Part shown: positions 57,865 through 64,000 of the stretch, one piece after another
How positions within the stretch are numbered: the first letter of the stretch is position 1
Layout of the letters: each line of letters begins with the position of its first letter
Assembly: GCA_014529385.2 (NCBI GenBank)
Contig: CM043971.1
Location: forward strand, 24,417,769 to 24,481,768
Direction: 5' to 3'
Source of the DNA: Adiantum capillus-veneris
Taxonomy: Eukaryota > Streptophyta > Polypodiopsida > Polypodiales > Pteridaceae
DNA length: 64,000 nt
Made by a program: the position numbers and the translations under genes
Notes under the pieces: model-generated
Database searches by the model: none
What the model was told of the DNA's origin: nothing
Seen by the model: only the letters and a program-made list of their open reading frames with translations

Positions 57865-58743
57865 TCATAGGTAAGAGGGTAAAGTTTTCAGTGAGTCTGG
57901 TTGGCTGTGCCCCGAACTAATTGATCCCTGGTCTCCCCCTTGTGAATGTATCTCAAAGTTCATTTGTGACCTTGCCTCAAATTTTTCAATAGGAGGTAAG
58001 ATCACATTCTTCTCTTTTCTCATGCTATTCATGTGGTTACTCATCCTGTTAGCCTCATTGGCCTCACGGGTTTGCTTCCACAGATCATCTAGACTGTTAC
58101 AGTCTTTACCCATTTCTGTCAATGTTTTAAGCTGGAACCCTTCACTTGCCTCATCTGTTGTATTTGGCACTAAGATAGGCTCTCCTCTAGACTCATAGGC
58201 ATTTGTGAGTCTTTCCTTTGTTTCTACTTGTTCCTCTAAAGCTGGTTGGATAGGGGTTGGAGCTGATACCTCTTGCCAATTTGCAGGTTTACCTAGCGGG
58301 TCTTCCATCAATAATTGAGTTGTTTCAATCATCTTTTTACACATTTCCAACCTCTGTCTTTCTATTTCAACATATGGATAAGTCATCCATATTTTCTCTT
58401 GGGTTTGGTTTCTTTTGAGCCTAGCTTCATAAGCTTTTAGAAGTGCATCTAACTGCTCATTTACTTTGTTTGCCAGTACGGATCCTCCTGATCCTGCACT
58501 TTTGAGTTCTGCTATTTCCTTGGGTGCTATGGTTGTTGTGGTGTGTGAGCTTAAGATCGCTAGATCCTCTAACCGTTCTAATCTATCCTTTGTGTGTTTT
58601 AACTCCTCGAATAGAGTTGTTTGCTCTCGTTCTTTCCTGGCTTTCATACGCGCCTTTCTAGATTTCCAAGTGCTTCTCTGATTTTTTGTTTCTGAACTTG
58701 AGGCATCATTTTTTGGCTCCTCAATTATGGGTTCGTTCGTCAT
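57865..58743 (-). pseudogene. Gag-Pro linker region with coiled coil
   Basis: The 292-codon frame starts with an ATG that overlaps the stop of the zinc-knuckle frame (ATGA at 58740-58743). It has a basic start, a heptad-rich segment around residues 25-140, and a Ser/Gln-rich end. In the element it leads in frame, over one TGA, into the protease. The overlap could allow reinitiation, or be the result of one frame change. Confidence 0.7.
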
Positions 58744-59159
58744 TCTTTGAGCTTGAGCTCTCCTTTGCTTGGGTTCTTAGGGCAATCAGGAATCAAATGA
58801 GTAACTCTGCACTCGGTGCAATATGCGTTGACTCGAATGATTTCATCATGAGGACAGTCTCTTAGCCAATGGTCTCCACCACACTTGTAGAAGGGTCCCT
58901 TGGGTTGTTGAGGTGCTCCTTGAGCTCCCCTTTGTGGGTATGCATGTCTCTGTCCACCCATGCCTCCATTGGCTATGAACAAAAATGTTCGTTCATCCAA
59001 ACTATATCTTCCTTCTCCTGCCGCCTGTGCAGCTGTTGGTGATCCTGTACTTCCTATCATGCTCCATGGTTTTGGTGTCGAGGGTTCTTCCGGTGGATAA
59101 TAGACAGAGTTTGCCGCATATACATTGGGATCTTCATAATATGCATGCATAGACACCAA
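58740..59159 (-). pseudogene. Gag nucleocapsid with two zinc knuckles, one degenerate
   Basis: Near the C-terminal end a complete CCHC knuckle, CTECRVTHLIPDC, follows a first knuckle FYKCGGDHWLRDC in which the leading Cys is Phe. The upstream part is Pro/Gly/Gln-rich, as usual between capsid and nucleocapsid. It binds the element's RNA. Confidence 0.85.
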
Positions 59160-59387
59160 AGCCTTCTCCTATGATTTGGTTACGGTTGGTGTGTATCTTA
59201 TACCGACTGGTCATAATCCCGGTAGGGGTGGTTGTTGCCCCAACACCGGTTGTGGTCTTTCTACACCTACAGGTCCTGGTAGGTTGCCGACTTGATACTT
59301 AGGCATCGGTTGAACTTGAGGAGAAGCTACCTGAGCTTGGGGAGTGTAAGGTCTCTCTCTCACATATCCCTTGTTATAATAACATTC

Positions 59388-60442
59388 CTATGTCCCATGG
59401 TTTGTCCATTTTTGTTCAATAGCACACCACTTGGGCTGTTTAGCCTGGGGTTTGGCGTACAAGTTAGTTTTTTTTAGCACTTCCTCTACAAGCTGCTCCT
59501 GTTTTACAACTACTTCTCCTTTCGGTGCGGTCTTAGAAGACTTGCTTCCACTTTGTTGTGAAGATGAATCGTCATCAAGGTCCTTGAACTCCCCCTCTTT
59601 GTAGACCGCACAATTGTCCACAAGGTAAAGAGCTTCCTTGGTTAACTCATTCCACGTCATGCTCCTCTTCATATATAAGTCCTTCTGGAGATCTACATTC
59701 CGTAGTCCTTGAATGAATATAAGCATATGTCTGGACTGAGTTGGCAGTCCTTCCATAGGACAGAACTTAACATATCTTTTTAGTCTTAGGGCTGCCTTTT
59801 GTATAGATCCCCATCTTTTTGTTTGAATTTATGCATTTGTGAGACGGTATTATGAGCTATCCCCCTTTGTGAGAATTCTTCGATAAACTCGTCAAACACT
59901 TCCTCCATAGACTCAAAGTCTCTACGCTCTACAGAGTCAAACCAAGTAGCAGCTTCATCCTCTAAGGTTAGTCCAAACCCTACAAATTGGGTAGGGAAGT
60001 CTAACACCTCTTTAGCTCTAATTACATGCACAAAGGCTGCTACATGATCTCTTGGATCTCTGTTTCCTGTGTATTTCTTGTTTACCCATTTTTGCACTTG
60101 AGAAGGTCTAATCCTACGATTGTCTACAAACCTCATCATTGGATCTCCACGTCCTAATCGATATACCTCCTCAGGTCTTCTCTAGTAGGCTGGTTCCTCT
60201 CCCAGTGGTGCTCCTAAGACATAATTTCTAACAGTTCTTGACAAAGATGATTCATCTCTTCGAACTCGTTCTATGGGTGGTCCTCCAGGCTCGGTTGACC
60301 CTTGAGTCTTTGGCTTACTCTCTCCTTGATACCTTGAATAGAGTGGTGGTTCTTGAAAATTCCTTAGCCCTCGTGAGGTTTGATAACCATATCGGTTTCG
60401 GTTTTGTTCCAATGTTGCACTCTGTCGAAGCCATGCCTGCAA
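59388..60442 (-). pseudogene. Gag capsid domain
   Basis: The frame from 60442 continues in phase over a TAG at 60182 and shows the Retrotrans_gag core: DPRDHVAAFVHV, EDEAATWFDSVERRDFESMEE and FDEFIEEFSQRG. After a frameshift near 59780, GLPTQSRHMLIFIQGLRNVDLQ continues the domain. It would assemble the virus-like particle. Confidence 0.88.
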
Positions 60443-60487
60443 TGATGGTTGAGTTGCTGGTTGGTTTTGATTGTTGAATGTTTGCGG

Positions 60488-61399
60488 TCAAGTAAAATAT
60501 GAGGTAGCATCATACTCTTCTGAAAAGGGATTCGTAGACTTGCTAGGGGTGTAGGTGGCCCTTGGCACTTCATCAAAGGCATATGTTGATGCTCCTAGAA
60601 TGGTTGCTCTTTCTTCCTCCTCCAAAAGAATACATTGGTATTCTTGCCCATATCTATCAACAAAAACGATATCCTTTCCCATTGCAGTTTCATAAGAGAA
60701 TAAGTAAATAACCTTGTCTTTGCTTAGCTCGTTTGGATATGGTTCTTTGCTGCGAAAGTAAGAGACTATTCCCTCACTCTCATGCTTGTAGATTCACATG
60801 TTCTCATTATAAGTCAAAACCCTGGTTGTTTTCTTATCATACATGAAAATTGCTCCAAGTCGATCAATGTTTGGTGGCGGTTCTTGAGATTCTAAAACCA
60901 TTTTCCCTTTCGCCACGTTATCTCCATATCTGTTGTAATCTTCAAGGTTACTAACTATCAGATAGTGGTTCCCCTTTTTGTCTCGAAATCTATCTCCATC
61001 ATCATAGACTCAAATTATCTCCAATCTTTGAGCCGGACTTTCTTCAATACGAATGCACTTACGTCCTCGATAGTCAGAATATACTAGGGCTCCCCTCGAG
61101 TTTGTTCCTTCTAAGAAGATCACAGTGAGCTTGGAATCATTCAAAGGATTTAGGGAGGTGCTTCCTCCTGGCATTGGTCCGTCATAGGTGAAATCTCCTG
61201 GTTGTTGACTACCCATCATAAAGAAAGATTTGTCTGGCGAAGTGTCAGTATCACTACCTTCCTCAATAATCGGTGCTAGTGGATTTAGCCTTGCCTGGGT
61301 TACACTCTCCTCGGTGGACACTAAACTACCTTGGTCACCTATCACCTTCTGGTCTCTAAAAATGTATTTTCCCAATCTTAAATTCATCAAACTTATCAA
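60488..61399 (-). pseudogene. Gag N-terminal region
   Basis: One reading phase runs from 61399 to 60488 and on into the capsid segment, interrupted by TGA codons at 61010, 60797 and 60488. It contains acidic and Gly/Ser-rich stretches and no domain I know. The start codon is uncertain: no good ATG opens the phase at 61399, so the frame may begin further inside. Confidence 0.65.
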
Positions 61400-61419
61400 T
61401 GCAACTTATTACAATTCAA

Positions 61420-63152
61420 CCACTCACCTGGCAAAGGATTAGTCTCCGCACAACTTCTTGCTTTGCTGTTGAATATACCTATACACAAGCATTTAATTTC
61501 GGCAATCGAATCAAAGCATTTATCTGCTAGAGGTGATCTTAGTAATGATTGGTATAACTGGAGAGTTAATCTCAACCACTACTGTATTTTATACACTGCT
61601 GATGTTCTGGGTTAGGTCTGCTAATTTGGAATTGTACTTCCCTCAGATGTTGGTCAGTATTTGCTCCATCAAATGGACAAACAAGGTCCAAAATCACTTC
61701 TGAAAGAAGTTCTGGAACCCTTTAGCCAAATGGAATCTCACTGTCTAAGCCCAGTCAAATTTTCTCTTCAGTAGGCTCCAGTAGACATCCTACGCGTAGG
61801 ATGTCTACTGCTCTGTTTTGCCTGGATTCTTGCACTATGGGTTCCCCTTGATGTACTAAGTCCACAACTGCTTTTACTTTTTGATTTGGACACCTATAAG
61901 CTGGTCAATGGAACAGAAATCTGTTCCGACAGCCTGTTGCTGGTCTTGATCAGTTTAATCACCTCCAATTTGGACCAAAATTGACTAGGAGGCTTGCTAT
62001 GCCCACAGGCTATACAACACCTTGCTATGCCCACAGTCAGTATCTGGCTTCAATTTCTTGCTTTAGACATCCTACACGTAGGATATCTTTTTCATCAGAA
62101 TGGCTTCAAATTCAAAGCACAGGCTTTCCTTGAGGTGCTGATCACTTTGGTATGCCCAAAATTAGGTTTGGAGTGCAAAATCACACAGAAGACATCCTAC
62201 ACGTAGGATGTCTTTTTGGTCTGTCTGACCCCAGACTTGACCCACAGCTTTCCCTTGATGTCAGCAACCCACTGGTATGCTTAGATTTTGGTTTAGATTT
62301 CAAAAGTCCCCAATTTTAGCTGTTCTTGCCTTTTTCAATCAAAAGTGCTAAAGTCAGCTTTGAACCCAATTTTCTCACCCAAATGAGATGAAACCCCTCT
62401 CAGTCATTCAATATATCATACAAATCATGCTCATGCAGCCATCATATGGTTCTGGTCTTTAAATAATGCTTTGGCACAATTTGGGTAGGATGTCTGGTAA
62501 TTTCAGTCTATCTGGACTTATCATGTCAAGATATGGTCAAATTTCCACTTTCCAATTGAAAATAGGGTAAACCCCACCTTCTGAACACACTAGTCAACTC
62601 AAAATCCCAAAATTCCCACCAGATTAGCCTGTAGACATCCTACGCGTAGGATGTCTCCTGGCTTGAAATTAATTTTTTTCCTGACACAAATGCTTCTGAT
62701 GCTCTACAGCTCTATCAGAAACACTCACAGTAATTTTTAGACTTCACTTCAGCTTTCAAACACACTTTTGCATCTTTTTGCGTCTTTTACAAACTTGTGA
62801 TGAATATACCAAGCAAGTATACATGCATGAAGTGCTCTAGATCCTGAATCATGATGTCCTACTTACTCTACTCCTACTCATCATGGTGTTCTGGTTGCTT
62901 TCTGGCCTCTCCGGACTCTCAAGATCTCCTCTCACCGCTTCTACCACTCCAACTCCTACTCTTCTAATACCTAAAACTATCTCAGTCTACCTAAGTCGAA
63001 GGATCTAGGCCAGACACACGCTCCCTTGACTCCCTCTAAGACCTAGAGAGTTCTCCACGCTCTGGTCCTATCTAAATGTAGAATGAGACTCTTGGCAAGC
63101 CAATAATCCCTATCCTCAAGGACTAGTCTTGGTCACCTACCTAAGGTTTTCG
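61420..63152 (-). other. Retrotransposon 5' leader
   Basis: About 1.7 kb lies between the primer-binding site and gag, longer than in most Ty3/gypsy elements and without a supported frame. It contains the second cluster of palindromes. Confidence 0.75.
61784..62655. repeat. Palindrome cluster in the 5' leader
   Basis: Palindromes of 22 bp with the core CATCCTACGCGTAGGATG or its A-variant centre occur at 61784-61805 (perfect), 62066-62087, 62191-62212 and 62634-62655 (perfect), with a half-site at about 62484-62495. The first two centres are 282 bp apart, like the 3' cluster. Half-sites also occur in both LTRs. Confidence 0.92.
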
Positions 63153-63170
63153 TCCCCGACAGCGGCACCA
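63153..63170 (-). other. Primer-binding site, tRNA-Asp-like
   Basis: On the minus strand TGGTGCCGCTGTCGGGGA lies one base after the end of the 5' LTR. From memory it matches the complement of the plant tRNA-Asp 3' end at 15 of 18 positions. tRNA-Asp priming is known from Athila-type elements. Confidence 0.8.
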
Positions 63171-63171
63171 A

Positions 63172-64000
63172 TGTTGGACGGATACGCCGCGACGGACGTC
63201 AGCACAGCGATAACTTACCTAACAAGATTTTTTAGCTAAGGAAGAATCTCGACCCGCAGGCGTGTGGAAGCAAGTATAAGGTGTCAACCTACACTCGACC
63301 GACTCCTAACTAATTCCTACAGAGGTCTCCACCCAATGCTTAAGTCACAGCCTTCAGGAGTGCATAAGAGGAAACTTCCTACAATGCTTTCTAGAGCCGA
63401 ACACCCATCAAACAATCTTGAAACACCACAAAACTTGAAGGAGACCCTACTAACACCAATAGGTCGCTCTCCCTAAGACCTATGAACCAAAACCCCAACC
63501 CAAAACACCTGGTGCAGAATCGCGTAGGATGTTTGGCCGAAATTTACAGGTCATCGTTTCTGAAATCTAAAGTGCCTAATGTGTAGCTCTACTCAATGCG
63601 AACGCATGGATACTGCAAAATCAAACAACGTATGCTCACCAAATCACCAGATGCAGCTCGTAGATGGAGCTCGCAAAACCAGACCGTACGCGCACAATGT
63701 AGGTATCGGCGCGTAGCTCTCGTTGGGGGCAACACGCTGCACTTCTCCGCACTCGATTTTGACCACCGATGCTCGCATAGCGTCAAGATGAAGCTCACAC
63801 TCTCTCTCGTACACAATACGCTCACTCACAAAAAAATTTAAACTTGACAAAAGGTTTTTCATTAAGGTCAAAAGGTGGTATAAATACCTTACAATTCTCC
63901 AACCCTAAAGTTCCAATTTAACCATCTACTCAATCTAAATGTCAAGACTAGGATACAATCTAGAAACTTCTGTAAGCCCCAATATTTATAAGGTGAAATG
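63172..64000 (-). repeat. 5' LTR of the retrotransposon, cut by the window end
   Basis: It aligns with 3239-4146 from the TGTTGGACGG terminus up to the last base of the window; about 80 bp are missing. The transcription start of the element would lie in this copy. Confidence 0.95.

Larger units (their letters stand above)
3239..64000 (-). mobile_element. Ty3/gypsy LTR retrotransposon, nested, 5' end beyond the window
   Basis: Two LTR copies in the same orientation bound the region: 3239-4146 and 63172 to the window end. All coding domains lie on the minus strand in the order gag, protease, RT, RNase H, integrase. The primer-binding site abuts the right LTR and the polypurine tract abuts the left LTR, which fixes the orientation. 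Subtracting the 41.4-kb insertion leaves about 19.5 kb, very large for the class. I see no chromodomain after integrase, so it belongs with the non-chromoviral plant lineages (Athila/Tat side or a basal group). Multiple stops and frameshifts make this copy non-functional. The left target-site sequence would be GACTT (3234-3238); its partner is outside the window. Confidence 0.93.

Overview
The window looks like nuclear DNA of a land plant with a large, repeat-rich genome. Support comes from plant-type splice signals, a Ty3/gypsy element with a tRNA-Asp-like primer site, and a plant-style HAD phosphatase with a DLNGLL motif. A fern, lycophyte or bryophyte seems likelier to me than a crop-type angiosperm, but the sequence does not fix this. 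Everything is read by eye; no database search was run.

Layout. Positions 1-3238 are host or older flanking DNA. They hold long GA microsatellites with two embedded hairpin units, then an intronless, strongly diverged histone H3-like reading frame (2107-2613) that continues in frame past a TAG into an apparently spliced downstream segment. At 3239 starts a minus-strand Ty3/gypsy LTR retrotransposon. Its 3' LTR is 3239-4146 and its polypurine tract 4147-4160. Its 5' LTR starts at 63172 and runs off the window, with a primer-binding site at 63153-63170. Without its insertion the element is about 19.5 kb. On the minus strand it carries gag, a retropepsin, reverse transcriptase, RNase H, integrase, a second retropepsin-like domain after integrase, a basic tail, and an extra coiled-coil ORF. 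All frames are interrupted, so this copy is dead.

A second mobile element sits inside the extra ORF: a 41,367-bp DNA transposon (4844-46210) with 16-bp perfect terminal inverted repeats and a 4-bp TGTA target duplication. Removing it with one TGTA copy restores a continuous reading frame across the junction, so both boundaries are well supported. Its right end carries a roughly 1,075-codon DUF7869-like putative transposase gene (42691-45918, one in-frame TGA). Its middle (7.5-21.2 kb) carries minus-strand cargo with intron signals: two FCP1/NIF-type HAD-fold genes (one with a SAP-like tail, one frameshifted), a SET-domain exon, and a decayed cluster with a ParB-like DGQHS motif.

Most of the rest of the transposon is built from one roughly 50-bp unit whose core is GGTCCACCACTTGTCCAA. 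The unit is on the minus strand in the left arm (about 5.1-12.6 kb) and on the plus strand in the right arm (about 16-42.6 kb), so the cargo lies between inverted arms. In the right arm the units form 425- and 442-bp monomers, dimers of about 867 bp and, at 32-37 kb, a 2,549-bp higher-order repeat. The best candidate for an undescribed system is this giant cargo-carrying transposon with an amplified possible protein-binding motif. A second is the retrotransposon's family of 22-bp perfect palindromes at 282-285 bp spacing.
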